Positions 7,752 through 17,374 are shown, numbered from the stretch's first letter. The stretch: DNA of 64,000 bases from Formosa sp. L2A11 (GCF_009796865.1 NZ_CP047028.1:992001-1056000), one strand, 5' to 3'. Numbers and translations: made by a program. The notes: generated by a model from the sequence alone, not told the origin.

Positions 7752-8300
7752 TTATGCATTCGGATTTTTAGCACGTATGCGTTTATAGACTTTAAAACCT
7801 AGCATAATAAGTACACCGAGTACAAAAATTCCAATCACTCCAAAAATCCAATTAAAGCTACTCTTTAAAATTACCAAAAATACAACAGCAAAAAGAATAA
7901 AAGTTGCGCCTTCGTTCCAAAGCCTCATATAACTAGATGTTTTTCTTACATCGTCGCGTTGTAACTGTTTAAAATATTGATGTGTTTTTAAATGATAGAT
8001 AATTAGCAATACAACAAACCCTAATTTTACGTGCATCCAAGGTTCTTGCAACCAAGCAGGCATAAGAATAAGTAACCAAATGGCAAATATTGTAGCTAAA
8101 ATAGCTGACGGCCAAGTAATAATATTCCATAATCGCTTTGTCATTAACTTTAACTGCGTCCCTAAAATCTCTTTATCTGGAGATGGCTTATGAAATGACT
8201 CTATTTGATATACAAACAATCTAGGAATATAAAAAAGACCTGCAAACCAAGTGATAACAAAAATAAGATGAAGCGATTTTATATAATTATAATATTCCAT
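7752..8300 (-). CDS. hemJ: Protoporphyrinogen oxidase HemJ
   Basis: 182 residues with four or five membrane helices. The N-terminal KSLHLIFVITWFAGLFYIP contains the conserved His and WFAGLFYIPR signature of HemJ (UPF0093), and LWNEGATF fits the C-terminal conserved part. HemJ oxidises protoporphyrinogen IX to protoporphyrin IX in the inner membrane, the substrate for the ferrochelatase encoded two genes upstream. No hemG or hemY is present in the window, so HemJ probably does this step. 10 nt behind the MATE gene. Confidence 0.9.
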   Translation of the reverse strand: MEYYNYIKSLHLIFVITWFAGLFYIPRLFVYQIESFHKPSPDKEILGTQLKLMTKRLWNIITWPSAILATIFAIWLLILMPAWLQEPWMHVKLGFVVLLIIYHLKTHQYFKQLQRDDVRKTSSYMRLWNEGATFILFAVVFLVILKSSFNWIFGVIGIFVLGVLIMLGFKVYKRIRAKNPNA

Positions 8301-8310
8301 AATAGATGGT

Positions 8311-9675
8311 TTAAGTTGTAATAGTACTCTTTTTAATTAAATCTGTTTTAATCTCTCTCCTTAAAAAATAACCTGTAACAATAGTAGACAATACATCGGA
8401 AATAGGAAACGACATCCATACACCCAACTCGCCATAGAATTTAGGTAAAATTAAAATTAGTGGAATAAAGAAAAAACCTTGACGTGTTAATGTTAAAAAC
8501 AAAGCTGGCTTTGCTTTACCAATTGCCTGAAAATAGGCTGCACCTATTAATTGTAAAGCAATAATTGGTGTTGCAGCGAATACCCAACGCATGGCGTATG
8601 GTGTTTCTTTTAATACTTCGGGATCTTGTGTAAACATTCTTGTAATACTCTCTGGAAAAGACATAAGCAATACAAATATAATTGTAGCTAAAATAGCAGC
8701 ATACTTAATAGCTGTATTTATAGATAAACGAACACGACCGTATTGTTCTGCTCCATAATTATATCCTGCAATAGGCAAAAAACCTTGTGTAACACCTAAA
8801 ACAGGAAATAAGGCAAACATAAGCATACGCCCAACAATGGCATAAGCAGTAACCGAAACTTCTCCGCCAATATCAAACAAAATGTTATTCATAAATAAAT
8901 ACATAACACTAACTACGGCCTGTCTTGCAAGTGTTACAAAACCAAGTGAAGCTATTTCTGAAATCACATGTCCTTTTAATCGTAAATACGACCAATTTAT
9001 TTTTAAAACTGTTTTATTATTTAAGAAAAAATACCAAAAAACATAAAGAAAACCTAGCACATTAGAACCTGTGGTTGCCCAAGCAGCCCCCGCCATACCT
9101 TGATCGAGAAGATTAATTAATATGTAATCGAAAATTAGGTTACCAAAAGCAGGAATCATCATCGCATACATTGCAAATTTAGGATTACCCTCTGCACGAA
9201 TTACATTATTTCCAACCATAGACAACCCAAGAAATGGGACACCATATAAGACAATAGTGTAGTAAACTTTAGCCGGATTAAAAATAGCTCCTTTTCCTCC
9301 AAAAGCTAAAATAATTTCGTCTGCAAAAAACAAACCCAAACAAACAAAAACAGTAATAAGAATAAGCGTTAAAGCAATTTGATTCCCGAAAGTATCTAAT
9401 GCTTTTTCTTTGTTTTTAGCCCCTAACGCTCTAGAAATAATTGAAGACCCACCAATACCGATAGACATTCCTAAAGCCGCAATAAAAAAAGAAACAGGTA
9501 AAACTATATTTATAGCTGCAATAGCGATAGAACCTATCCAATTCCCTACAAAAAAAGTATCTACAAGAACATTTAAAGACATCACCAAGACACCAATAGA
9601 TGCTGGCACAGATTGCCTAATTATAAGCTTACTTATAGGCTCTGTACCCAAATCTACCGATACCTTATCTGTCAT
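8311..9675 (-). CDS. MATE family efflux transporter
   Basis: 454 residues with about twelve hydrophobic segments in the two-bundle MATE pattern. Typical stretches are SVPASIGVLVMSLNVLVDT near the start, LGMSIGIGGSSIISRALGA, and PVLGVTQGFLPIAGYNYGA in the second half. Such pumps exchange Na+ or H+ for organic cations. The gene starts 2 nt after hemH stops and is followed 10 nt later by hemJ. A role in exporting porphyrins or protecting from them is possible from position but not shown by sequence. Confidence 0.92.
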   Translation of the reverse strand: MTDKVSVDLGTEPISKLIIRQSVPASIGVLVMSLNVLVDTFFVGNWIGSIAIAAINIVLPVSFFIAALGMSIGIGGSSIISRALGAKNKEKALDTFGNQIALTLILITVFVCLGLFFADEIILAFGGKGAIFNPAKVYYTIVLYGVPFLGLSMVGNNVIRAEGNPKFAMYAMMIPAFGNLIFDYILINLLDQGMAGAAWATTGSNVLGFLYVFWYFFLNNKTVLKINWSYLRLKGHVISEIASLGFVTLARQAVVSVMYLFMNNILFDIGGEVSVTAYAIVGRMLMFALFPVLGVTQGFLPIAGYNYGAEQYGRVRLSINTAIKYAAILATIIFVLLMSFPESITRMFTQDPEVLKETPYAMRWVFAATPIIALQLIGAAYFQAIGKAKPALFLTLTRQGFFFIPLILILPKFYGELGVWMSFPISDVLSTIVTGYFLRREIKTDLIKKSTITT

Positions 9676-9677
9676 TT

Positions 9678-10709
9678 TTATTTTATAGCAGGTGTACTTG
9701 CCCAGTTATTAATCCATTTTCCTAATAAAGCAGCCCATTCAGGTTCTTCATTTAAACATGGAACTGTTGTAAACTCTTTTCCGCCAACTTCATGAAAAAG
9801 CTCTTGACCTTCTATAGCAATTTCTTCTAGAGTCTCTAAACAATCACTAACAAAAGCAGGTGTAATTATTGCAATATTCTTGGTGCCTTCTAACCCCATT
9901 CTCTCAATTGTTCTATCTGTATATGGTTGTAACCACGGATCGAATCCTAATCTAGATTGAAATGATGTTGAAAACGCTCCTTCTTGAAAACCAAGCTTCT
10001 CTCCTACCAATCTTGTAACCTCTAAACATTGATGTTTATAACAAAACTCGTGTGCTTTTGACGGTGTTTTACAACAAGAACCATCTAATTTACAATGGGA
10101 TTTTGTAACATCACTCTTTCTAATATGGCGTTCTGGAACACCGTGATAAGAAAACAATACGTGATCGTAAGTTTTTCCCTCTAAATGATGTTTTATAGAG
10201 TTACTCAGCACTTCAATATAATCTGGTTTATTATAAAATGCTGGTAAATGATCTATTTTAAGGTTTGGAAAATGTGCTTGACGAAGTTCTTCTGCTAAAA
10301 CCAAAATAGTTTCTGTAGTTGCCATAGCAAATTGCGGATATAAAGGGATTAAAAACACCTCTTCTACTCCTTTATCTACTAATTCTTGAAGTCCTTTTTG
10401 AATGGTCATAGAACCGTAACGCATAGCCAAAGCTACAGGATACTCAACTTCTTGCTGTACTTTAGCCTGTAAACGTTCTGAAAGTACAATTAATGGAGAA
10501 CCATCTTCCCACCATATTTTTTTATACGCTGCTGCAGAAGCTTTAGGTCTTGTTTTTAAAATAATTCCTTTTACAAGAGCCGCTCTAGCAATATATGGAA
10601 GATCTATAACACGCTCGTCCATTAAAAATTCACCTAAATATGTTTTTACATCTTTTGGCGTAGGGCTTTCTGGAGACCCTAAATTAACTAGTAAAATTCC
10701 TTTCTTCAT
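9678..10709 (-). CDS. hemH: Ferrochelatase HemH
   Basis: 343 residues from ATG 10709, where the family start MKKGILLVNLGSPESP begins. An in-frame ATG at 10724 adds five residues but overlaps the -7 box, so it is rejected. The catalytic SYHGVPERHI histidine and the ETLEEIAIEG glutamate are present. HemH inserts Fe2+ into protoporphyrin. Odd: an internal Cys-rich stretch (CKLDGSCCKTPS then HEFCYKHQC, five Cys in about 25 residues), where some bacterial ferrochelatases bind a [2Fe-2S] cluster. First gene of the minus-strand operon. Confidence 0.95.
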   Translation of the reverse strand: MKKGILLVNLGSPESPTPKDVKTYLGEFLMDERVIDLPYIARAALVKGIILKTRPKASAAAYKKIWWEDGSPLIVLSERLQAKVQQEVEYPVALAMRYGSMTIQKGLQELVDKGVEEVFLIPLYPQFAMATTETILVLAEELRQAHFPNLKIDHLPAFYNKPDYIEVLSNSIKHHLEGKTYDHVLFSYHGVPERHIRKSDVTKSHCKLDGSCCKTPSKAHEFCYKHQCLEVTRLVGEKLGFQEGAFSTSFQSRLGFDPWLQPYTDRTIERMGLEGTKNIAIITPAFVSDCLETLEEIAIEGQELFHEVGGKEFTTVPCLNEEPEWAALLGKWINNWASTPAIK

Positions 10710-10713
10710 ATTA

Positions 10714-10721
10714 CAAAAGTA
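10714..10721 (-). promoter_or_regulatory. -7 box just upstream of hemH (near-leaderless start)
   Basis: Minus strand reads TACTTTTG (TAnnTTTG), only 4 nt before the hemH ATG at 10709. If this is the promoter, the mRNA begins at or next to the start codon. No clear -33 box was identified. Confidence 0.5.
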
Positions 10722-10817
10722 CAATAGAAATTGCGATCATACTATATTCTAATCATAGTATTATCTTATCTACTATTAAATCAAATTGATTATAATTTAT
10801 AATATAATTCAAAAAAA

Positions 10818-10979
10818 CTATTTAGCCTTTTCTTTTAATTTCTGGAGATGAAGCGGAATAGGAGTTGTTTCATTAGCATTACAATCCTGAAAGATGCCAC
10901 AAGACACGCCGGGCTTCACTAAAGATTTTGTGTTTTCTTGTTTTGACCACGCTGCAATTTCTGGAGATAAATATTTCAT
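10818..10979 (-). CDS. Small ORF of 53 residues, last gene behind AraC-ThuA
   Basis: Begins MKYLSPEIAAWSKQ, contains a CGIFQDC cysteine pair and ends Lys-rich (KLKEKAK). It starts 10 nt after the ThuA-like gene stops, in the same direction, and its codon use looks like that of its neighbours, which argues for a real small gene. No signal peptide or membrane segment. The family was not recognised; it could also be the remnant of a longer gene. Downstream (10740-10817) nothing else is seen. Confidence 0.5.
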   Translation of the reverse strand: MKYLSPEIAAWSKQENTKSLVKPGVSCGIFQDCNANETTPIPLHLQKLKEKAK

Positions 10980-10989
10980 AACACACTAA

Positions 10990-11652
10990 TTATCGGTTTA
11001 AACAGTAATTAATTCCACCTAAAAGATGGTTTCTAAAATTTATATCGGCATACGATTTTAAAGTATGACCTAAAGCGGTGTAAAAAGATCGACCTCCATC
11101 AAATTCTTGACACCAAGATACAGGATGATAATCTCCATTTTTTCCACCCTCATAAGATGTCTCATCTACCATTAAAAGCGGATGAATATCTGGACTTATA
11201 TTTTTAAAATTATACCACTCGTCGAAGTGATTCCAATTGGTTTTTAAATGTGTTGTAGATTCATGATTTGCATCAGAAATAACAATATTAGCTTCGCAGG
11301 GTTTTGGATGATTTAAAAAATACACACCAACTAACTTCTCGTACCAAGGCCAATTATATTCTGTGTCTGTTGCAGCATGAACTCCTAAAAAACTTCCACC
11401 GTTATTTATAAATGTTTTAAAAGCATCCTGCTCCTTTTCGTTTAAAACATCTCCTGTAGTATTAAAAACCTTAGCATCTTCTGTATGTGTAATTGTAAAA
11501 TTATTCTCGAGTCCTAATTCTTTTAAAGTTTGCACACCTATTTCTATAGATTTATGCCTATAACCTTCCGTTTTAGAAAACACTAAAACCCGATCTGTTG
11601 GCGTACTAATATTTGTTAACCATGCCAATATTATAACAATTACAAATTTCAT
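10990..11652 (-). CDS. ThuA-like (trehalose utilisation) domain protein, exported
   Basis: 220 residues with a short N-terminal hydrophobic stretch (about 1-16) that is probably a signal peptide. The ThuA/glutamine-amidotransferase-like fold is seen in VLVFSKTEGYRHKSIEIG, FINNGGSFLGVHAATDTEYNWPWYEKLVG and the late HPVSWCQEF and GHTLKSY. In Bacteroidota this domain is often found with secreted sugar enzymes; the reaction is not settled. It is 6 nt behind an AraC regulator and probably cotranscribed with it. Confidence 0.9.
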   Translation of the reverse strand: MKFVIVIILAWLTNISTPTDRVLVFSKTEGYRHKSIEIGVQTLKELGLENNFTITHTEDAKVFNTTGDVLNEKEQDAFKTFINNGGSFLGVHAATDTEYNWPWYEKLVGVYFLNHPKPCEANIVISDANHESTTHLKTNWNHFDEWYNFKNISPDIHPLLMVDETSYEGGKNGDYHPVSWCQEFDGGRSFYTALGHTLKSYADINFRNHLLGGINYCLNR

Positions 11653-11658
11653 ATCTAT

Positions 11659-12543
11659 TTAATTAGCAGATTGCAAATACTTTTTGGGAGTTGTTCCATA
11701 TTTCTTTTTAAATGCTGAAATAAAATGACTAGATGTACTATAACCTACTTTTAATCCAACTTCATTTACATTTAATCCGCCTGTTTCTAAAAGCTTTCTA
11801 GCTTCTTCCATTTTATAATCGAACAAAAAGCTAAATACAGAATCTCCGTAAATTTGTTTAAATCCTTCTTTTAGCTTTTTAAGACTCAAACCAATCTCGT
11901 CAGCCAATTCCTGCAAACTTGGTGGCTCCGCCATTCTAGAAATCATAATATCTTTAGCTTTTCTTATTTTAATCACATTTGTTTCGTCTACCAAAAACGG
12001 ACATTGTTCTATATCTGCATCTTCACTTCTATTAAAATACAAACTAAGCAACTCGTATGCTTTGCCTTTAAAATAAAGATTTTTAATAGATACGTTAAGG
12101 TTATAATGTATCATTTGGGTTAGCACAATAGCCATAGACGGCGATATTTTCCCTTCTTTATAATATTTCTTATCCTTATTATCGTGACTTAAAAATGTAA
12201 TATAACCAGCCTCTTGAGAAAATAGACCATGAAATTCTTTAATAGATATTAATATAGTAACCAACCAAGAATTAGGATTAACCTCTAAATGAATAGGCAA
12301 ATCTTGTTGCGGATTATACAGAAGCAATGAATTTTCTTCGTTTATATTTAAAGTATAGCTCCCACGATTAAACTTAAAAGCAGAAGAGCCTTTTAAACAA
12401 AAATGAAATTGTATAAAACTACTATCTATAGCCTTCTCTACCGTTTGCACTTCTAGACCTTCATTTTTATAAGTTAACACTAAAAAACCCTGATCTACAA
12501 AAGTCTCATTAAATGTCCCTACAGCGATATTTTTATCTTGCAT
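11659..12543 (-). CDS. AraC family transcriptional regulator
   Basis: 294 residues. The N-terminal ~170 residues form a beta-rich effector or dimer domain; the C-terminal ~100 residues carry two helix-turn-helix units (SLQELADEIGLSLKKLKEGF, then LNVNEVGLKVGYSTSSHFIS) ending with the typical FKKKYGTTPKKY. It is divergent from hemA with about 207 bp between the start codons, so it is well placed to control the haem operon as well as its own operon. The signal is unknown; iron or haem is a guess from position. Confidence 0.93.
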   Translation of the reverse strand: MQDKNIAVGTFNETFVDQGFLVLTYKNEGLEVQTVEKAIDSSFIQFHFCLKGSSAFKFNRGSYTLNINEENSLLLYNPQQDLPIHLEVNPNSWLVTILISIKEFHGLFSQEAGYITFLSHDNKDKKYYKEGKISPSMAIVLTQMIHYNLNVSIKNLYFKGKAYELLSLYFNRSEDADIEQCPFLVDETNVIKIRKAKDIMISRMAEPPSLQELADEIGLSLKKLKEGFKQIYGDSVFSFLFDYKMEEARKLLETGGLNVNEVGLKVGYSTSSHFISAFKKKYGTTPKKYLQSAN

Positions 12544-12614
12544 TTTCTTTCTTTCTAATTCGTTTTATTTAGATAGCTTCTAAACTAAGCATAGCGAAAA
12601 CGTTGTTATTCTAG

Positions 12615-12622
12615 CAAAAGTA
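12615..12622 (-). promoter_or_regulatory. -7 box of the AraC operon
   Basis: Minus strand TACTTTTG matches TAnnTTTG, 71 nt upstream of the ATG at 12543. Confidence 0.5.
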
Positions 12623-12716
12623 TGATTTTTATTGCTTTAGATTAAAAAAACAAAACAAAAAACTAAAAACGACACTAAAAGTTCTTTGAGCGTTATTTTT
12701 TTACAATTAGTCACTA

Positions 12717-12724
12717 TACATTTG
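12717..12724 (+). promoter_or_regulatory. -7 box of the hemA operon
   Basis: TACATTTG (TAnnTTTG), 26 nt before ATG 12751. This favours 12751 as the start over the in-frame ATG at 12733, which would leave almost no leader. Confidence 0.6.
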
Positions 12725-12750
12725 CTTCGAATTTGCAACTAATATATTTA

Positions 12751-14010
12751 ATGAATCAAAATCACGGATCTAGAGGCACTTATTTTTATGCTATTGGATT
12801 AAGTTATAAAAAAGCTGATGCTGAAATTAGAGGACATTTTAGTCTTGATGAAGCAGCAAAGTTAAATCTTCTAGACCAGGCTAAAGCCACAGGTATTGAA
12901 AGTTTGATAGTAACTTCTACATGCAATAGAACTGAAATCTATGGTTTTGCAGAACACCCTTTTCAACTTATCAAATTATTATGCGATAACACAAAAGGAA
13001 CTGTAGACGAATTTCAGGAAGTCGCATATGTATATAAAACCAAAGAAGCTATCGCACACATGTTTCGTGTGGGTTCAGGTTTAGACAGTCAGATTCTTGG
13101 TGATTTCGAAATTATTAGTCAGTTAAAAACAAGTGCTAAACTCTCTAAAAAACTAGGTTTATTAAACACCTTTTTAGAACGTTTAACAACTATGGTAACA
13201 CAAGCTAGCAAACGTATAAAAACAGAAACCGAAATTTCTTCGGGTGCAACATCTGTATCTTTTGCTTCTGTACACTACATATTAAATAATGTTCCAGATA
13301 TTTCTAACAAGAATATTTTATTATTTGGAACTGGAAAAATAGGAAGAAATACTTGCGAAAATTTGGTAAAACACACTAAAAACGAGCAAATTACCTTAAT
13401 AAACAGAACGAAAGATAAAGCAGAACGTATTGCTGGAAAATTTAATTTACTTGTTAAAGATTATGCAAATTTACAAGAAGAGATAAATAATTCTGATGTA
13501 TTGGTTGTTGCCACTGGAGCACAAAACCCAACGGTAGACAAACACTTAATACAATCTAAAAAACCACTTTTAATTTTAGATTTATCTATTCCTAAAAACG
13601 TGCATGAAAACGTAACCGATTTAGAAGGGGTTACTTTAATTCATTTAGATTATTTATCGCAAATAACAGATGCTACTTTAGAAAAAAGAAAAGCATATAT
13701 TCCTGTTGCAGAAACCATTATTGAAGAAGTTAAAAAAGAATTTAACGATTGGTTAGAAACACGAAAATTTGCACCTACAATAAAAGCTTTAAAGAATAAA
13801 TTATTAGATTTTAAATCGGCTGAATTAGATATTCAACGTAAAAAAATATCTGATTTTAACGAAGCACAAGCCGAGTTAATTAGCAATAATATTATTCAGA
13901 AAATAACAAATCATTTTGCACATCACTTAAAAGATGAAGACTTTTCTACAAACGAAAGTCTTGAACTTATTAAAAAAGTGTTTCAGCTAGAAACATCAAC
14001 AAATGCATAA
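12751..14010 (+). CDS. hemA: Glutamyl-tRNA reductase HemA
   Basis: 419 residues from ATG 12751; the conserved part begins at RGTYFYAIGLSYKKADAEIR. The catalytic cysteine lies in STCNRTEIYGF. The NADPH-binding Rossmann loop is LLFGTGKIGRNTCENL, and the C-terminal dimerisation helices are present. It reduces glutamyl-tRNA(Glu) to glutamate-1-semialdehyde, the first committed step of the C5 haem route. First gene of a plus-strand operon; its end overlaps hemC by 8 nt, suggesting coupled translation. The next enzyme, HemL, is not in the window. Confidence 0.97.
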   Translation: MNQNHGSRGTYFYAIGLSYKKADAEIRGHFSLDEAAKLNLLDQAKATGIESLIVTSTCNRTEIYGFAEHPFQLIKLLCDNTKGTVDEFQEVAYVYKTKEAIAHMFRVGSGLDSQILGDFEIISQLKTSAKLSKKLGLLNTFLERLTTMVTQASKRIKTETEISSGATSVSFASVHYILNNVPDISNKNILLFGTGKIGRNTCENLVKHTKNEQITLINRTKDKAERIAGKFNLLVKDYANLQEEINNSDVLVVATGAQNPTVDKHLIQSKKPLLILDLSIPKNVHENVTDLEGVTLIHLDYLSQITDATLEKRKAYIPVAETIIEEVKKEFNDWLETRKFAPTIKALKNKLLDFKSAELDIQRKKISDFNEAQAELISNNIIQKITNHFAHHLKDEDFSTNESLELIKKVFQLETSTNA

Positions 14011-14917
14011 AACAATTCGCATTGGCACAAGAGACAGTCAATTGGCTCTTTGGCAGGCAAAAACTGTTCAAACACGTTTAGAAGATTTAGGATATTCAAC
14101 AGAAATTATTGCTGTTAAATCTACCGGAGACCTTATACTAGACAAACCACTTTACGAATTAGGTATAACTGGTATTTTTACTAAAACCTTAGATGTTGCC
14201 ATGCTAAATGGCACGGTAGATATTGCAGTGCATTCTATGAAAGATGTACCTACTTTACTACCTAAAGGCATTATACAATCTGCCGTTTTAAAACGCGCTA
14301 ATGTAAACGACATTTTAGTTTACAAAGATTTAGACTTTTTAGAAACCAAAGGCACAATTGCTACAGGAAGTTTAAGACGTAAGGCACAATGGTTAAACAG
14401 ATACCCAGATCATACTGTTGAAGATTTAAGAGGGAATGTAATTACACGACTTCAGAAATTAGAAGATAGTAATTGGAATGCCGCTGTGTTTGCTAAAGCA
14501 GGATTAGAACGTATAAATGTACTGCCGGAACAATTTATTGAATTAGATTGGATGGTTCCAGCTCCCGCACAAGGCGCCATGGTTATCGTGTCTTTAGAAA
14601 AAAATAAAGAAGTTACCGAAGCCGTTTCTAAATTAAACGACGCACCAACTGATATTTGTACGCATGTAGAACGTGATTTTTTACGTATATTAGAAGGCGG
14701 TTGCACAGCACCAATTGGAGCAATTGCAACAATTACAGGAGATACAATTGCATTTACTGGTATTTTACTAGCCATAGACGGTAGTAAGAGGCTAAGTATA
14801 AACAAAACCGATACCCTTTCTAATTACAAAGAGTTAGGAAAACGATGTGCCTTAGAAATCATTGAAAAAGGTGGAAAAGAACTAATGGATTCAATTAAAA
14901 AAGAAATGAATTCATAA
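14003..14917 (+). CDS. hemC: Hydroxymethylbilane synthase HemC
   Basis: 304 residues, normal length. RIGTRDSQLALWQ at the N-terminus, SMKDVPT, GSLRRKAQWLNRYP and LRGNVITRL form the substrate and cofactor site. The cysteine of EGGCTAPIGA anchors the dipyrromethane cofactor. It joins four porphobilinogen units into hydroxymethylbilane. Overlaps hemA by 8 nt; the trkH-like gene follows after 16 nt. Confidence 0.97.
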   Translation: MHKTIRIGTRDSQLALWQAKTVQTRLEDLGYSTEIIAVKSTGDLILDKPLYELGITGIFTKTLDVAMLNGTVDIAVHSMKDVPTLLPKGIIQSAVLKRANVNDILVYKDLDFLETKGTIATGSLRRKAQWLNRYPDHTVEDLRGNVITRLQKLEDSNWNAAVFAKAGLERINVLPEQFIELDWMVPAPAQGAMVIVSLEKNKEVTEAVSKLNDAPTDICTHVERDFLRILEGGCTAPIGAIATITGDTIAFTGILLAIDGSKRLSINKTDTLSNYKELGKRCALEIIEKGGKELMDSIKKEMNS

Positions 14918-14933
14918 AAAACCTCAAAAAATA

Positions 14934-16676
14934 ATGAAGCTTAAAACGTTGCAAAACCTATATCGTTTTACTGATATTCTCATTTTATTTTTTTTAATAT
15001 TCGATTTCGGATTTAGCATAAACGAAGAGTATAAACCTTTTAGAATACCTATTTACACGGGTATTACATTACTTTTAACAACGTTTAATATTTTTAAGTT
15101 TTTTCTATATTCAAAACACAATCCCAATAGAAAAACAATTCGGTTTAACATAGGTGTTTTAATAACTACACTTATTGCAGCATCTACAGTTTATTACCTA
15201 AACCAACATTTACCGCCTATAGAGCAGTTAATGCGACCAAAGATAATATTCGAGCTAGGCTTATTCTTTTACCTCTTAATTCGCCTTACCTTTTTTATAA
15301 AACACATTTATAGAATCTATTTTAATCCTGCCATCTTATTTGTTGGTAGTTTTTTTATTTTAACCCTTATAGGTGCACTTTTACTTATGCTACCTAATGT
15401 TACTGTTAATGGTATTAGTTTTATAGATGCTTTATTTACATCTACAAGTGCCATTTGTGTTACTGGTCTTGCTGTACTAGATACTGGTAAAGATTTTACC
15501 CAATTAGGGCAAACCGTAATTCTATTTTTAATTCAAATTGGAGGTTTAGGAATTTTAACGTTTACATCCTTTTTTGCTTACTTTTTTAAAGAGAGTTCTT
15601 CTTTTCAAGAAGGTATGTATATGAAAGATTATACAGCAACAGAAAATTTACAGGATGTTTTTAAAATTGCAGCACAAATTGTAGGCTTTACTTTAGGACT
15701 AGAATTATTTGGAGCTATTTTAATTTACTCGTCTATAGATTCTATTAGCACCATAGATAACAAAATTTTCTTTTCTATTTTTCATTCTATTTCTGCCTTT
15801 TGTAATGCTGGATTTTCAACGTCGTCTTCTAGTTTTTTCGCCCCAACATTACGCTACGATTATTCGTTACAATGGGTAATTATGATACTTATTATTATAG
15901 GAGGAATAGGCTACAGTTTTATATTTAACTCGTTTACTTATTTAAAACGTAGTTTTTTAAACCTATTTAGAAAAAAAGCAAAAGTGACAACAACTGTTAG
16001 AATTTTCACATTAAATTCTAAAATCACAATTGTAACAACAAGTATTTTATTAGTTGTAGGATTTCTATTTTTCTTTTTTTCTGAAGCCAATCACAGTATG
16101 TTAGGCCACGATTCTATTTTTGGAAAAATCACAACAGCAATGTTCTCGTCTGTAACACCAAGAACCGCCGGATTTAACACCGTAGATTACACACAAGTTG
16201 CTACACCATCATTACTATTTGTTATTTTCTTAATGTGGGTTGGTGCTTCGCCAGGATCTACAGGAGGTGGAATAAAAACAAGTACTTTTGCCATTGCAAC
16301 GTTAAACATATTAGCAACAGCCAGAGGAAAAAAGAGAATTGAACTTAATACTAGAGAAATATCTAGTAGTACAGTAAATCGTGCATTTTCTATTATTTGC
16401 ATCTCTTTAATAACCATAGGAACAGCCATATTATTACTATTATTTTTTGAACCCGGAAAAGATTTATTAGCCATAGCTTTCGAATGTTTTTCTGCTTATA
16501 GTACCGTAGGATTAAGTTTAAATCTTACACCCACATTAAGCGATCCTAGCAAATACGTTATTATAGCCGTTATGTTTTTAGGACGAATTGGATTATTAAA
16601 CTTGCTATTTGGAATGTTAGGGCAAGTAGAACAAAAATTTTATCAATACCCACAAGAAAATATTTTAATCAACTAA
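14934..16676 (+). CDS. TrkH/KtrB-type potassium channel subunit
   Basis: 580 residues with about ten to twelve membrane segments. The four pore loops with their filter glycines are visible: SAICVTGLAVL, SAFCNAGFSTSS, TPRTAGFNTVD and SAYSTVGLSL. An extra N-terminal block of about 150 residues with hydrophobic helices precedes the core. It takes up K+, and its gating partner is the TrkA-like protein encoded 11 nt downstream. Both genes lie between hemC and hemD in one tight run. Ktr and Trk types cannot be told apart with confidence here. Confidence 0.93.
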   Translation: MKLKTLQNLYRFTDILILFFLIFDFGFSINEEYKPFRIPIYTGITLLLTTFNIFKFFLYSKHNPNRKTIRFNIGVLITTLIAASTVYYLNQHLPPIEQLMRPKIIFELGLFFYLLIRLTFFIKHIYRIYFNPAILFVGSFFILTLIGALLLMLPNVTVNGISFIDALFTSTSAICVTGLAVLDTGKDFTQLGQTVILFLIQIGGLGILTFTSFFAYFFKESSSFQEGMYMKDYTATENLQDVFKIAAQIVGFTLGLELFGAILIYSSIDSISTIDNKIFFSIFHSISAFCNAGFSTSSSSFFAPTLRYDYSLQWVIMILIIIGGIGYSFIFNSFTYLKRSFLNLFRKKAKVTTTVRIFTLNSKITIVTTSILLVVGFLFFFFSEANHSMLGHDSIFGKITTAMFSSVTPRTAGFNTVDYTQVATPSLLFVIFLMWVGASPGSTGGGIKTSTFAIATLNILATARGKKRIELNTREISSSTVNRAFSIICISLITIGTAILLLLFFEPGKDLLAIAFECFSAYSTVGLSLNLTPTLSDPSKYVIIAVMFLGRIGLLNLLFGMLGQVEQKFYQYPQENILIN

Positions 16677-16687
16677 GATATAATTAA

Positions 16688-17374
16688 ATGAAAGTTATCA
16701 TTTTTGGTCTCGGAAATTTCGGAATGTCCTTAGCTTTAAGCCTTACAGAAACAGGTAATGAAGTTATAGGAATAGATAAACAAATGGATAAAGTGAATAT
16801 CGTAAAAGATAAAATTTCACACAGTATTTGTTTAGATTCAACAAACGAGTTAGCCTACCAATCGCTACCCATAAAACAAACAGATATTGCTGTTGTTGCA
16901 ATTGGAGAAAACGAAGGTGCTGCAATTATAACTACAGCCATTCTAAAAAAACTAACAACCGCTAGAGTTATTAGTCGCTCGTTATCTCCTATTCACGATA
17001 CGGTTTTACAAGCCATGGGTATAACATCTATCGTGCATCCAGAACAGGAAGCTGCACTTAAATTAACAAACAAACTCAATCTTAAAAATATAATTGATAG
17101 TTTTAAAATTGATGAAAAATATTCCATTTCAGAAATAGAAACTCCACCAGAATTTATAGGAAAATCTATTTCAGATTTAGATTTCAGATCTAAACAACGA
17201 TTAAATATTATTACTATTCTTCGTGAAAGAGAAAAGATAAATTTAATAGGAAATCCAACGCTTATCAAGGAAGTTGTAGGAATACCAAGTGCCGATACTA
17301 TTATTCAGAAAAACGATGTTTTAGTTGTATTCGGTTTAAACGATGATATTTCTAAAATTTGTCACAAAAATTAA
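16688..17374 (+). CDS. TrkA/KtrA-type potassium channel regulator
   Basis: 228 residues, the single-unit KtrA size. The N-terminal RCK Rossmann domain begins VIIFGLGNFGMSLALSLTE (GxGxxG) with an acidic residue in GIDKQ for nucleotide binding. A C-terminal RCK_C (about 140-228) contains SDLDFRSKQRLNIITILRE. It forms a cytoplasmic ring that gates the membrane subunit encoded just upstream. Nothing links it to haem except its place in the operon. Confidence 0.93.
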   Translation: MKVIIFGLGNFGMSLALSLTETGNEVIGIDKQMDKVNIVKDKISHSICLDSTNELAYQSLPIKQTDIAVVAIGENEGAAIITTAILKKLTTARVISRSLSPIHDTVLQAMGITSIVHPEQEAALKLTNKLNLKNIIDSFKIDEKYSISEIETPPEFIGKSISDLDFRSKQRLNIITILREREKINLIGNPTLIKEVVGIPSADTIIQKNDVLVVFGLNDDISKICHKN

